From: Pseudomonas sp. efr-133-TYG-5
GTDB taxonomy: Bacteria; Pseudomonadota; Gammaproteobacteria; Pseudomonadales; Pseudomonadaceae
NCBI RefSeq assembly: GCF_030209175.1
Contig: NZ_JARVSM010000004.1
Span: 558,001 to 622,000 of the forward strand
Direction: 5' to 3'
Length of the DNA: 64,000 nucleotides
Shown: positions 1 to 8,943 of the stretch, piece by piece
How the letters are laid out: every line of letters starts with the position of its first letter
Position numbering within the stretch: the stretch's first letter is position 1
Made by a program: the position numbers and the translations under genes
Notes under the pieces: generated by a model
What the model was told of the DNA's origin: nothing
Databases searched by the model: none
What the model saw: only the letters and a program-made list of their open reading frames with translations

Positions 1-3000
1 CACGATGTCGATCAACTGGCGGCCCGCGCCCATGCGCTGGCCAAGGGCGACGTAGCGTTGCCCGCCGAAGATGTGGCCGATGTCGCCGCGCTCGATCCGC
101 TGTTGCTGGAGATCTTCCGCAACGAGGCCGAGACCCACCTGGCCAGTCTCAACCGCTTTCTCGATCAGGCCGCCGAACATGTACCGTTGCAGGCCAGCGA
201 CGAGTTGCAGCGCGCCCTGCATACGCTCAAGGGCAGCGCCTCGATGGCCGGCGTGCTGCCGATTGCCGAGCTGGCCGCGCCGCTGGACAAACTGGCCCGC
301 GAGTTCAAGGCTCATCAACTGGCGCTGGACCTCGACGAAGTGGAGCTGCTGCTGGAGGCCGAGGGCCTGTTGCGCGTCGGTCTGCGCCAGTTGCGCAACG
401 ATCCGCTGGCGCCGATCGTCGGCGCGCAGTCGCTGATCAAACGCACCGAAAGCCTGCTCGGCGAACGCCTGGAATCGATCCTCAGCACGCCGCACAGCGG
501 CGTGCGGGTCAAGCGCGATCCGCAACTGATCAACAACTTCCTGGCCCAGGGCATGGACATCCTGCTCGACGCGGAAAACCTCCTGCAGCGCTGGCAGCAG
601 CACCCTGGCGAACGCCAGGAACTCAGCGCACTGCTCGATGAGCTGACCACCCTCGGCGAGGGCGCGCACCTGGCCGACCTGCTGCCGGTGGACGTGCTCT
701 GCGAAGCCCTGCTCGATCTCTACGGCGCGGTGGAAGAAAGCAGCCTGGCGGTCAGCGAGCGGTTTTTTCACGAAGCGCAGCAGGCGCACGAAGCGCTGAT
801 CAACATGCTCGACGAGCTGGCCGCCGGCCAGGAAGTCACGCCGCAACCGCAGCGCATCCGCGCCTTGCACGAACTGCTCGACGACAGCCTCGACCCGTCG
901 GCCATGGGCCTGATCCGCAGCGACGGCAGCCGCACCCTGAGCATCCAGGAACTGGGCAGCGCCACCGCCGAACTGCACCAGCGCGACAACGAGCCGCTGG
1001 CCGCCGATGACGAAATCGTCGAGATCTTCCTCGAAGAGGCGGTAGACATCATCGACAGCGCCGGCCAGGCCTTGCAGCGCTGGCTTGGTGATCCGGACAA
1101 CGCGGCGCCGCTGTCGTCGCTGCAGCGCGATCTGCACACGCTCAAGGGCGGCGCGCGGATGGCCGAGGTCGACGCGGTGGGCAACCTGGCCCAGGAACTG
1201 GAAAGTCTTTATCAAGGCCTGGTGGATCGTCGCTACAGCCACAGCGATGCGCTGGGACGGCTGTTGCTGCGCAGTCACGAACGCCTGGCGCTGTTCCTTG
1301 AGCAATTGCAGCAGCATCGGCCGCTGACCGAGGCCGAGGATCTGATCGCGGCGCTCCGCCAGTGGCGCCAGCCGCATGCCGCCGGTGCGCCAGCCTCGCC
1401 CGCAGCGCCCGCAGCGGATCACGCCGGGCAGGATCCGGAGCTGCTGGAGATCTTCCTCGAGGAAGGTTTCGACATCATCGAAAACTCCGGCGCCGCGCTG
1501 CTGCGCTGGCAGGCCGAGCCGGGCAATCGCCAGGAAGTGGAAACCCTGTTGCGCGATCTGCACACGCTCAAGGGCGGTGCGCGGATGGTCGAAATCGGCC
1601 CGATCGGCGACCTCGCCCATGAGCTGGAATACCTCTACGAGAGCCTTTCCAGCGGCGTGCTGCAAGCGAGCGCCGAGCTGTTCGCCCTGGTGCAGCGCAG
1701 CCATGATCGCCTGGCGCAGATGCTCGACGCGGTGCGCGCCGGACAGCCGTGCCCGCCAGCGGATCGGCTGATCAGCGCGATCCAGAATTTCAGTCATCCG
1801 AGCACGCCACAGACCCCGGCACTGCCGCCAGCGGTGGCCCCGCTGGCGGCGAAGACCGAGCCGCAGACGGCGCCTGCCGAGCCGGGCGCGGACATGGTCA
1901 AGGTCTCCGCCGAACTGCTCGACGAACTGGTCAACCTGGCCGGGGAAACCTCGATCTTCCGCGGGCGTATCGAACAGCAGGTCAACGATGCGCAGACCGC
2001 GCTGAATGAAATGGAAACCACCATCGAGCGGATGCGCGACCAGTTGCGTCGGCTCGACACGGAAACCCAGGGGCGGATTCTCAGCCGTCAGCAAGTGGAC
2101 GCCGAGCGCCTCGGCTACGAAGAATTCGATCCGCTGGAAATGGACCGCCACTCGCAGTTGCAGCAGTTGTCGCGGGCGTTGTTCGAATCGGCATCCGACC
2201 TGCTCGATCTGAAGGAAACCCTCGACCGCCGCACCCACGACGCCGAGAACCTGTTGCAACAGCAAGGGCGGATCAACACCGAGTTGCAGGAAGGCCTGAT
2301 GCGTACGCGCATGGTGCCGTTCGAGCGCATGCTGCCGCGGCTCAAGCGCATTGTCCGCCAGGTGGCCGAGGAGCTGGGCAAGGATGTCTCGTTCGTGGTC
2401 GGCAATGCCGAAGGCGAGATGGATCGCAACGTCCTCGAACGCATGGCGGCGCCGCTGGAACACATGCTGCGCAACGCCGTCGACCATGGCCTGGAATCCA
2501 CCGCAGTGCGCCTGGCGGCGGGCAAGCCGGCGCAGGGGCAGATCACTCTCGACTTGTCCCGCGAGGGCGGCGACATCGTCTTCGACATTCGCGACGACGG
2601 CGCCGGCGTACCGCTCGACGCAGTGCGGCGCAAGGCGGTCAAGCGTGGCCTGCTGGCGCCGGATGCCGAGATCAGCGACCGCGAAGTGCTGCAGTTCATT
2701 CTCCAGCCGGGCTTTTCCACCGCCGAGAAAATCACCCAGATTTCCGGGCGCGGGGTCGGCATGGACGTGGTCCATGAAGAGGTGCGACAGCTCGGCGGCA
2801 GCATGAGCATCGACTCGGTGCCGGGGCAGGGCGTGCATTTCCGCATTCGCCTGCCGTTCACCGTGTCGGTCAACCGCGCCTTGATGGTGCAGTGCCTGGA
2901 TGACCAGTACGCGATTCCGCTGAACACCATCGACGGCATCGTCCGGGTGCTGCCGAATGAGCTGGAAGGGCATTTCCGCCTCGTGCCACCGGTCTACGAG

Positions 3001-3711
3001 TACGGCGGTCAGCGTTACGAGCTGTGCTACCTGGGCGATCTGCTGAAAACTGCGCCGCGGCCGAAACTGTCCGGCCAGAGCCTGCCGGTGCCGGTGTTGC
3101 TGGTGCAATGCAACGAGCGCCACGTCGCGGTGCAGGTCGATGCCATGGCCGGCACCCGCGAAATTGTGGTCAAGAGCCTCGGTGCCCAGTTCGCGGCGGT
3201 GCAGGGCGTGTCCGGGGCGACCATTCTCGGCGATGGCCGGGTGGTGCTGATCCTCGACCTGCTGGCACCGATCCGCGCGATGCAGACACGCTTGCCACAA
3301 CGTCCGGCCACGCCGGACATCGACAGCGAGCCGCAGAAACCGCTGCTGGTGCTGGTGGTCGACGACTCGGTGACCGTGCGCAAGGTCACCAGTCGCCTGC
3401 TCGAACGCCACGGCATGCACGTGCTGACCGCCAAGGATGGCGTCGATGCGATGCTGCTGCTCGAAGAACACCTGCCCGACATCATGCTGCTGGACATCGA
3501 GATGCCGCGCATGGACGGTTTCGAAGTGGCCACCCAGGTGCGCCAGGATGAACGCCTGCAGCACTTGCCGATCATCATGATTACCTCGCGCACCGGGCAG
3601 AAACACCGCGACCGTGCCATGGCCATCGGCGTCAACGACTACCTCGGCAAGCCGTATCAGGAATCGGTGCTGCTCGAAAGCATCGCGCATTGGAGCAAGA
3701 AACATGCATGA
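1..3711 (+). CDS. chpA: ChpA, hybrid CheA-type histidine kinase/response regulator (5' end outside window)
   Basis: This is the C-terminal 1236 residues of a large cytoplasmic hybrid kinase of the Pil-Chp system, which controls type IV pilus twitching and surface sensing. The frame is open to the first base, so the start lies upstream. In visible-frame numbering, Hpt domains carry HTLKG motifs with phosphorylatable His at about 74, 379 and 521. A fourth Hpt-like repeat has Thr at about 216 (TTLGEGAHL) where the others have His. Then follow a CheA dimerisation helix, the HATPase N-box near 821 (RNAVDHG), G boxes (DDGAGV, GRGVGMDVV), a CheW-like P5 domain and a C-terminal receiver with Asp near 1165 and a late Lys (GKPY). 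The repeated Hpt modules, the Thr variant and the chpC neighbour identify ChpA rather than flagellar CheA. Its last 8 bases overlap chpC. Confidence 0.93.
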   Translation, partial: HDVDQLAARAHALAKGDVALPAEDVADVAALDPLLLEIFRNEAETHLASLNRFLDQAAEHVPLQASDELQRALHTLKGSASMAGVLPIAELAAPLDKLAREFKAHQLALDLDEVELLLEAEGLLRVGLRQLRNDPLAPIVGAQSLIKRTESLLGERLESILSTPHSGVRVKRDPQLINNFLAQGMDILLDAENLLQRWQQHPGERQELSALLDELTTLGEGAHLADLLPVDVLCEALLDLYGAVEESSLAVSERFFHEAQQAHEALINMLDELAAGQEVTPQPQRIRALHELLDDSLDPSAMGLIRSDGSRTLSIQELGSATAELHQRDNEPLAADDEIVEIFLEEAVDIIDSAGQALQRWLGDPDNAAPLSSLQRDLHTLKGGARMAEVDAVGNLAQELESLYQGLVDRRYSHSDALGRLLLRSHERLALFLEQLQQHRPLTEAEDLIAALRQWRQPHAAGAPASPAAPAADHAGQDPELLEIFLEEGFDIIENSGAALLRWQAEPGNRQEVETLLRDLHTLKGGARMVEIGPIGDLAHELEYLYESLSSGVLQASAELFALVQRSHDRLAQMLDAVRAGQPCPPADRLISAIQNFSHPSTPQTPALPPAVAPLAAKTEPQTAPAEPGADMVKVSAELLDELVNLAGETSIFRGRIEQQVNDAQTALNEMETTIERMRDQLRRLDTETQGRILSRQQVDAERLGYEEFDPLEMDRHSQLQQLSRALFESASDLLDLKETLDRRTHDAENLLQQQGRINTELQEGLMRTRMVPFERMLPRLKRIVRQVAEELGKDVSFVVGNAEGEMDRNVLERMAAPLEHMLRNAVDHGLESTAVRLAAGKPAQGQITLDLSREGGDIVFDIRDDGAGVPLDAVRRKAVKRGLLAPDAEISDREVLQFILQPGFSTAEKITQISGRGVGMDVVHEEVRQLGGSMSIDSVPGQGVHFRIRLPFTVSVNRALMVQCLDDQYAIPLNTIDGIVRVLPNELEGHFRLVPPVYEYGGQRYELCYLGDLLKTAPRPKLSGQSLPVPVLLVQCNERHVAVQVDAMAGTREIVVKSLGAQFAAVQGVSGATILGDGRVVLILDLLAPIRAMQTRLPQRPATPDIDSEPQKPLLVLVVDDSVTVRKVTSRLLERHGMHVLTAKDGVDAMLLLEEHLPDIMLLDIEMPRMDGFEVATQVRQDERLQHLPIIMITSRTGQKHRDRAMAIGVNDYLGKPYQESVLLESIAHWSKKHA

Positions 3712-4174
3712 GCGCCGGCACAACGCGCGCACCAGCCAACTCACCGGCCTGCTGCTGCCGCTGGCCGACCGTAACCTGATCCTGCCCAACGTCGCCGTGG
3801 CCGAACTGATCGACTACCAGGCCAGCGCCTTCGACCTGGACACCCCGCCGTGGTACCTGGGCCGTGTGACCTGGCGCGAGCGACAGATTCCGCTGCTGAG
3901 TTTCGAGTCGGCCTGCGGGCAGAAAATCGTCATCGGCGAGCGCGCGCGGATCGTCATCCTCAACGCCCTCGGGGGCTTGCCGCAGCTGAAATTCATTGCC
4001 CTGCTGGTGCAGGGGATTCCACGTTCGTACAAACTCGACAGCCAGTTGAGTTATGTCGACGTGCCGTTGTGTGCGCTGGAACAGGCGGCGGTACAGGTTG
4101 GCGAGCAGGTGGCGAAGGTGCCGGATCTGTTGGGGTTGGAGCAGTTGTTGGTGGAGGCCGGACTTATCCACTGA
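3704..4174 (+). CDS. chpC: ChpC, CheW-like chemotaxis adaptor
   Basis: This is a 156-residue single-domain CheW-like protein expected to couple chemoreceptor (PilJ-type) signalling to ChpA. The chosen ATG overlaps the end of chpA by 8 bases, which implies translational coupling. An in-frame upstream ATG at 3614 lies inside chpA and is less likely. The protein has the CheW beta-barrel pattern (for example ARIVILNALGG and an acidic LDTPPWYLGRV segment), with no signal peptide or membrane segment. The order chpA then chpC, with no chpB methylesterase between, is what can be seen here. Confidence 0.85.
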   Translation: MHERRHNARTSQLTGLLLPLADRNLILPNVAVAELIDYQASAFDLDTPPWYLGRVTWRERQIPLLSFESACGQKIVIGERARIVILNALGGLPQLKFIALLVQGIPRSYKLDSQLSYVDVPLCALEQAAVQVGEQVAKVPDLLGLEQLLVEAGLIH

Positions 4175-4200
4175 CCCGGAATCTTCGGTGGCCTGGCTGG

Positions 4201-4370
4201 CCTCTTCGCGAGCAAGCTCGCTCCCACGGGCTGGGCCACTGATCCAGAGTTTGTGCTGCCCTGACTGGCCGCTTCGCGAGCAAGCTCGCTCCCACAATGG
4301 ATCCTCAGAGCCCCGGGATTTTGCGCACGACTCAGAGCCCCTGTGGGAGCGAGCCTGCTCGCGAAGGCGG
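4201..4370. repeat. Three REP elements in the chpC-mdcA gap
   Basis: The 301-base gap between chpC and mdcA holds three REP copies at about 4201-4230, 4269-4296 and 4341-4370. The first two share TCGCGAGCAAGCTCGCTCCC; the third is inverted relative to them (GGGAGCGAGCCTGCTCGCGA). The second and third form a REPIN-like inverted pair. They may act as a transcription boundary between the chemosensory genes and the malonate operon. Confidence 0.85.
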
Positions 4371-4375
4371 CAGTG

Positions 4376-4398
4376 ATCGTTACGCTCAGCGTAATGAT
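4376..4398. promoter_or_regulatory. Inverted repeat upstream of mdcA, candidate MdcR operator
   Basis: A dyad with TTACGCT and AGCGTAA arms separated by one C, extended by ATC and GAT outside a G/T mismatch, lies about 78-100 bases upstream of the mdcA start. LysR-type regulators bind imperfect dyads upstream of the promoter, and the cluster encodes such a regulator (mdcR). The assignment is inference: there is no experimentally known MdcR site that I can compare by sequence. Confidence 0.4.
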
Positions 4399-4475
4399 TC
4401 ATCACCGCGCTTGATTGATGCTCCCCGCTCACACGCCTAACTTGGCTCCACGACAGCGAACCCCGTGGAGTGAGC

Positions 4476-6146
4476 ATGACAACAACAATTTCCCCCGACT
4501 CGCGCTGGACGCGGCGGCGTGACGAGAAGCAGCGCCGCCTCGACAAGGTGCGCGGGCTGGCCGACGGTGTGGTGTTGCCCAGCGACAGGATCGTCGCCGC
4601 GCTCGAAGCGCTGATCCATCCCGGCGACCGCGTGGTGCTGGAGGGCAACAACCAGAAGCAGGCGGACTTCCTTTCCCGTTCGCTGGCCAAGGCCGATCCG
4701 GCCAGGCTGCATGATCTGCACATGATCATGCCCAGCGTCGGCCGCTCCGAGCACCTTGACCTGTTCGAACGCGGCATCGCCCGCAAGCTCGATTTCTCCT
4801 TCGCCGGCACCCAGAGCCTGCGCATCAGCCAGTTGCTCGAAGACGGCCTGCTGGAAATCGGCGCGATTCACACCTACATCGAACTCTACGCGCGGCTGGT
4901 GGTGGACCTGATCCCCAACGTCGTGCTCTCGGCCGGGTTCATGGCCGACCGCGCCGGCAACATCTACACCGGCCCGAGTACCGAGGACACCCCGGCGCTG
5001 ATCGAACCGGCCGCCTTCAGCGACGGCATCGTCATCGTCCAGGTCAACCAGTTGGTGGATGACGTCAGCGAGTTGCCGCGCGTCGACATCCCGGCCTCGT
5101 GGGTCGATTTCGTGGTGGTGGCCGACAAGCCGTTCTACATCGAGCCGCTGTTCACCCGCGATCCGCGGCACATCAAACCGGTGCACGTGCTGATGGCGAT
5201 GATGGCGATCCGCGGCATCTACGAAAAACACAACGTGCAGTCGCTCAATCACGGCATCGGTTTCAACACCGCCGCCATCGAATTGATCCTGCCCACCTAC
5301 GGCGAATCCCTCGGCCTCAAAGGCAAGATCTGCCGCAACTGGACGCTCAATCCGCACCCGACGCTGATCCCGGCGATCGAGAGCGGCTGGGTTGAAAGCG
5401 TGCACTGCTTCGGCACCGAACTGGGCATGGAAAACTACATCGCCGCACGCCCCGACGTGTTCTTCACCGGCCGCGACGGCTCGCTGCGTTCCAACCGGAT
5501 GTTCTGCCAACTGGCCGGGCAATACGCGGTGGATCTGTTCATCGGCGCGACGTTGCAGGTCGATGGTGACGGCCATTCCTCGACGGTCACCCGTGGCCGT
5601 CTCGCCGGTTTCGGCGGTGCGCCGAACATGGGCCACGACCCGCGCGGTCGCCGCCACGGCACGCCGGCCTGGCTCGACATGCGCCATGACGATGCGCCGC
5701 AACCGATGCTCGAACGCGGCAAGAAACTCGTGGTGCAGATGGTCGAGACCTTCCAGGAGGGCGGCAAACCGACCTTCGTCGAAACCCTCGACGCGGTAGA
5801 AGTGGCGAAGAAAAGCGGCATGCCACTGGCGCCGATCATGATCTATGGCGACGACGTCACCCACCTGCTCACCGAAGAAGGCATCGCCTACCTGTACAAG
5901 GCGCGCTCGCTGGAAGAGCGTCAGGCGATGATCGCTGCGGTGGCTGGCGTCACCGCCATCGGCCTGCGCCACAACCCGAAAGACACTGCACGCATGCGCC
6001 GCGAAGGCCTGATCGCCTTGCCCGAAGACCTCGGCATCCGCCGCACCGACGCCACCCGCGAACTGCTGGCGGCGAAAAGCGTGGCCGATCTGGTCGAGTG
6101 GTCCGGCGGCCTCTACAACCCGCCCGCCAAGTTCAGGAGCTGGTAA
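4476..6146 (+). CDS. mdcA: Malonate decarboxylase alpha subunit, acetyl-ACP:malonate ACP transferase
   Basis: MdcA (556 aa) exchanges the acetyl group on the decarboxylase acyl carrier protein for malonate, releasing acetate. It belongs to the CoA-transferase-like alpha subunits. Length and sequence match the family along its whole length (for example DRIVAALEALIHPGDRVVLE at the N-terminus). ATG 4476 is preferred over the in-frame GTG at 4470 because GGAG at 4467-4470 sits five bases upstream of the ATG. It opens a run of overlapping genes: its stop TAA shares its last A with the mdcB ATG (TAATG). Confidence 0.95.
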   Translation: MTTTISPDSRWTRRRDEKQRRLDKVRGLADGVVLPSDRIVAALEALIHPGDRVVLEGNNQKQADFLSRSLAKADPARLHDLHMIMPSVGRSEHLDLFERGIARKLDFSFAGTQSLRISQLLEDGLLEIGAIHTYIELYARLVVDLIPNVVLSAGFMADRAGNIYTGPSTEDTPALIEPAAFSDGIVIVQVNQLVDDVSELPRVDIPASWVDFVVVADKPFYIEPLFTRDPRHIKPVHVLMAMMAIRGIYEKHNVQSLNHGIGFNTAAIELILPTYGESLGLKGKICRNWTLNPHPTLIPAIESGWVESVHCFGTELGMENYIAARPDVFFTGRDGSLRSNRMFCQLAGQYAVDLFIGATLQVDGDGHSSTVTRGRLAGFGGAPNMGHDPRGRRHGTPAWLDMRHDDAPQPMLERGKKLVVQMVETFQEGGKPTFVETLDAVEVAKKSGMPLAPIMIYGDDVTHLLTEEGIAYLYKARSLEERQAMIAAVAGVTAIGLRHNPKDTARMRREGLIALPEDLGIRRTDATRELLAAKSVADLVEWSGGLYNPPAKFRSW

Positions 6147-7018
6147 TGCACGCACTCAATCTGCAAGCGAAACCCCTGAGCCTCAGCGAACACCTGGCCG
6201 ATCTGGCGGTGGATGCGCTGATCGACGAAGCCGATCTGTCGCCGAAACCGGCGCTGGTCGACCGACGTGGCAATGGCGCGCACACCGATCTGCACCTGGG
6301 CCTGATGCACGCCTCGGCGTTGTCGTTGTGGCCGGCGTTCAAGGAAATGGCCGAGGCCGCCAGCGCGATGGGCGCAGTCGGTTTACCGTTGCGCGAAGCG
6401 ATTGGCCGCATCGGCCGCGAAGGCGAGCAGGCCATGCTCGCGACCACAAGCGGGGTGAATACCCATCGCGGCGCCATCTGGGCCCTGGGATTATTGGTGG
6501 CCGCCGCTGCGCTGGAAGCCAAATCCTCAAGCCCCAACGCAGTCTCTCTTCGCGCTGCACGTCTGGCCTTGCTGGATGACCGCTACGCACCAAAACCGCT
6601 GAGCCACGGCGCGCAAGTCGCGCTGCGCTACGGCGCACGCGGCGCCCGTGAAGAAGCGCAACTCGGCTTCCCGGCCGTGCTGCAGCGCGGCCTGCCGCAG
6701 CTCAAGCGCAGCCGCGCCAACGGCCACGGCGAACAGAACGCCCGGCTCGACGCGCTGCTGGCGATCATGACCGACCTGGCCGACACCTGCGTGCTCTACC
6801 GCGCCGGTGAACCGGGCCTGCGCGCCATGCAGCAGGGCGCGCAAGCGGTGCTCGACGCTGGCGGCAGTGCCAGCCTCAGCGGCCGTCGGCGCCTGCACGA
6901 ACTGGATCAACAACTCATCGCATTGAATGCCTCGCCCGGTGGCGCCGCCGACTTGCTCGCCGCCACGCTGCTGCTCGATCGAATAGAGCGCGACGGCATC
7001 CTTCAGGGAGCGTTTTGA
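6146..7018 (+). CDS. mdcB: Triphosphoribosyl-dephospho-CoA synthase
   Basis: MdcB (290 aa) makes 2'-(5''-triphosphoribosyl)-3'-dephospho-CoA from ATP and dephospho-CoA, the precursor of the prosthetic group of the MdcC carrier protein. It is related to CitG of citrate lyase. Family-like segments include the SPKPALVDRRGNGAHTDL stretch and the helical region around LHLGLMHASA. The ATG overlaps the mdcA stop (TAATG) and AGGAGC lies just upstream, so the start is well supported. The in-frame upstream start at 6098 is inside mdcA. Confidence 0.93.
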   Translation: MHALNLQAKPLSLSEHLADLAVDALIDEADLSPKPALVDRRGNGAHTDLHLGLMHASALSLWPAFKEMAEAASAMGAVGLPLREAIGRIGREGEQAMLATTSGVNTHRGAIWALGLLVAAAALEAKSSSPNAVSLRAARLALLDDRYAPKPLSHGAQVALRYGARGAREEAQLGFPAVLQRGLPQLKRSRANGHGEQNARLDALLAIMTDLADTCVLYRAGEPGLRAMQQGAQAVLDAGGSASLSGRRRLHELDQQLIALNASPGGAADLLAATLLLDRIERDGILQGAF

Positions 7019-7317
7019 TGGAAACCTTATCCTTTGAATTCGCCGCCGGACAGCCGCCACGCGGACGCGCCCTGGTCGGTTGTGTCGGCTCGGGCGATCT
7101 GGAAGTGCTGATCGAACCGGGGCTGGCCGGCAAGCTGACGATCAACGTGCAGACCTCGGTCAATGGCGCCCAGCTGCGCTGGCAGCATCTGTTTGCGCGG
7201 ATGTTCGACGGCACTACGCCGCCGGCAATGGCCATCGATATCCACGATTTCGGCGCCACGCCGGGTGTGGTGCGCCTGCGTCTGGAACAGGGTTTCGAGG
7301 AGATCGGCCATGACTGA
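7018..7317 (+). CDS. mdcC: Malonate decarboxylase acyl carrier protein (delta subunit)
   Basis: MdcC (99 aa) is the carrier protein that holds the acetyl or malonyl thioester. Ser25 within VGSGDLE is the expected attachment site of the phosphoribosyl-dephospho-CoA group, at the same position as the known modified serine of the Klebsiella protein. The ATG overlaps the mdcB stop as TGATG, and the 3' end overlaps mdcD by 8 bases. The length is normal for the family. Confidence 0.93.
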   Translation: METLSFEFAAGQPPRGRALVGCVGSGDLEVLIEPGLAGKLTINVQTSVNGAQLRWQHLFARMFDGTTPPAMAIDIHDFGATPGVVRLRLEQGFEEIGHD

Positions 7318-8161
7318 CAGCGCAGCCCTTCTGCACAAACACAGCTTCGTCGAACTCGGTGCGCGGCAACGGGCGAAAGCCTTGCTCGATGCCGGGACCT
7401 TCCGCGAACTGCTCGACCCGTTTCAACGGCTCATGTCGCCGTGGCTCGAGCGCCAGGGCGTGGTGCCGCAGGCCGACGACGGCGTGGTGATCGCCAAGGG
7501 CAGCCTCGATGGTTTGCCGCTGGTGATCGCCGCTATCGAGGGTGCGTTCCAGGGCGGCAGCCTCGGTGAGGTCGGCGGGGCGAAAATTGCTGGCGCGCTA
7601 GAACTGGCCGCGCAAGACAACCGCAAAGGCATCCCGACCCGCGCCGTGTTGCTGCTGGAAACCGGTGGTGTGCGCTTGCAGGAAGCCAATCTCGGGCTGG
7701 CGGCGATTGCCGATATCCACGCAGCGATTGTCGACTTGCAGCAATACCAACCGGTGGTCGGTGTAGTGGCGGGCAGCGTCGGCTGTTTCGGCGGCATGTC
7801 GATTGCCGCCGCGCTGTGCAGCTATTTGCTGGTGACCCAGGAAGCCCGCCTGGGCCTGAACGGACCGCAGGTGATCGAGCAGGAAGCCGGGATCGAGGAA
7901 TACGACTCGCGCGACCGGCCCTTCATCTGGAGCCTGACCGGTGGCGAGCAGCGTTTCGCCAGCGGCTTGGTGGATCGCTATGTCGCCGATGACGTGGCGC
8001 AGATTCGCCAGCAGGTCAGCGAACTGTTGCAGCAAGGTTTGCCGGCGCAACCGCGCAGTCAGCGCGCCGAATGGTTTCTGCAACGTCTGGCGAGCCTGGA
8101 CACCGATAAGCAAATCGAGCCTGCGCTGGTTCGCAATCTGTATCAAGGAGAGCGCTCATGA
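7310..8161 (+). CDS. mdcD: Malonate decarboxylase beta subunit
   Basis: MdcD (283 aa) pairs with MdcE to decarboxylate malonyl-S-ACP to acetyl-S-ACP without biotin. It has a crotonase/carboxyltransferase fold. Supporting segments are FVELGARQRAKALLDAGTF near the N-terminus and the glycine-rich VVGVVAGSVGCFGGMS region that forms the oxyanion-hole part of the fold. The start ATG lies within the end of mdcC (8-base overlap), and the stop overlaps the mdcE start (ATGA). An upstream in-frame start at 7163 lies inside mdcC and is rejected. Confidence 0.93.
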   Translation: MTDSAALLHKHSFVELGARQRAKALLDAGTFRELLDPFQRLMSPWLERQGVVPQADDGVVIAKGSLDGLPLVIAAIEGAFQGGSLGEVGGAKIAGALELAAQDNRKGIPTRAVLLLETGGVRLQEANLGLAAIADIHAAIVDLQQYQPVVGVVAGSVGCFGGMSIAAALCSYLLVTQEARLGLNGPQVIEQEAGIEEYDSRDRPFIWSLTGGEQRFASGLVDRYVADDVAQIRQQVSELLQQGLPAQPRSQRAEWFLQRLASLDTDKQIEPALVRNLYQGERS

Positions 8162-8943
8162 GTGGTTATTCCGTGCGCGGTTTGAACTGGTTCAATGCCC
8201 TGAGCGCAGGCGCGAAAGCGGTGGAAGGTTTGCCGCCCTCGTTGAAAGTGGCCGATGGCGAGCTCGGGCGTTTTATCGCCGTGGTCGCTGACCCGGACAA
8301 TCGTTTTCCACGTGCTCGCAACGGCGAAGTCGGTTTGCTCGAAGGCTGGGGGCTGGCCAAGGCTGTGGATGACGCGATCAGCGCTGATCGCGACAAAACG
8401 CAGAAGCGCCCGCTCATCGCCATCGTCGATGTACCGAGCCAGGCTTACGGTCGCCGCGAAGAAGCCCTGGGCATTCATCAGGCCCTGGCCGGTGCGGCGG
8501 ACAGTTATGCCCGCGCCCGTCTGGCCGGGCATCCGCTGATTGCGCTGCTGGTGGGCAAGGCGATGTCCGGGGCGTTTCTCGCTCACGGTTATCAGGCCAA
8601 TCGTCTGATTGCCCTGCGCGATCCCGGCGTGATGGTTCATGCGATGGGCAAGGCCTCGGCAGCGCGGGTGACTTTGCGCAGTGTCGAAGAACTGGAAGCG
8701 CTGGCGTCGAGCGTGCCGCCGATGGCCTATGACATCGACAGCTATGGCAGTCTCGGATTGCTTTGGGAGACCTTGTCGGTGCAGCAGATCGAGCAGCCGA
8801 CGGCGGAGGATCTGGCGCGGGTCAGCGAATGCCTGAAACAGGCTATCGGCGATATCTCCAGCACTGACTTGAGCAACCGTCTCGGCGCGAAAAACCGTGA
8901 GGCGTCCAGCCGTGTGCGTGAACTGCTGAGGGCGCAGTGGTGA
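8158..8943 (+). CDS. mdcE: Malonate decarboxylase gamma subunit
   Basis: MdcE (261 aa) is the second carboxyltransferase-like subunit and forms the decarboxylase catalytic unit with MdcD. The VGKAMSGAFLAHGYQANRL segment is a typical crotonase-fold glycine loop. It overlaps mdcD by 4 bases (ATGA) and mdcG by 4 bases (GTGA). An AAGGAGAG ribosome site precedes the ATG. Length and order fit the known mdc clusters. Confidence 0.93.
   Translation: MSGYSVRGLNWFNALSAGAKAVEGLPPSLKVADGELGRFIAVVADPDNRFPRARNGEVGLLEGWGLAKAVDDAISADRDKTQKRPLIAIVDVPSQAYGRREEALGIHQALAGAADSYARARLAGHPLIALLVGKAMSGAFLAHGYQANRLIALRDPGVMVHAMGKASAARVTLRSVEELEALASSVPPMAYDIDSYGSLGLLWETLSVQQIEQPTAEDLARVSECLKQAIGDISSTDLSNRLGAKNREASSRVRELLRAQW

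Noticed and set aside
4201..4370. Possible CRISPR-like array from repeated palindromes
   Set aside because: The repeats are REP palindromes in mixed orientation with irregular spacing and recur throughout the window; no cas genes are present.
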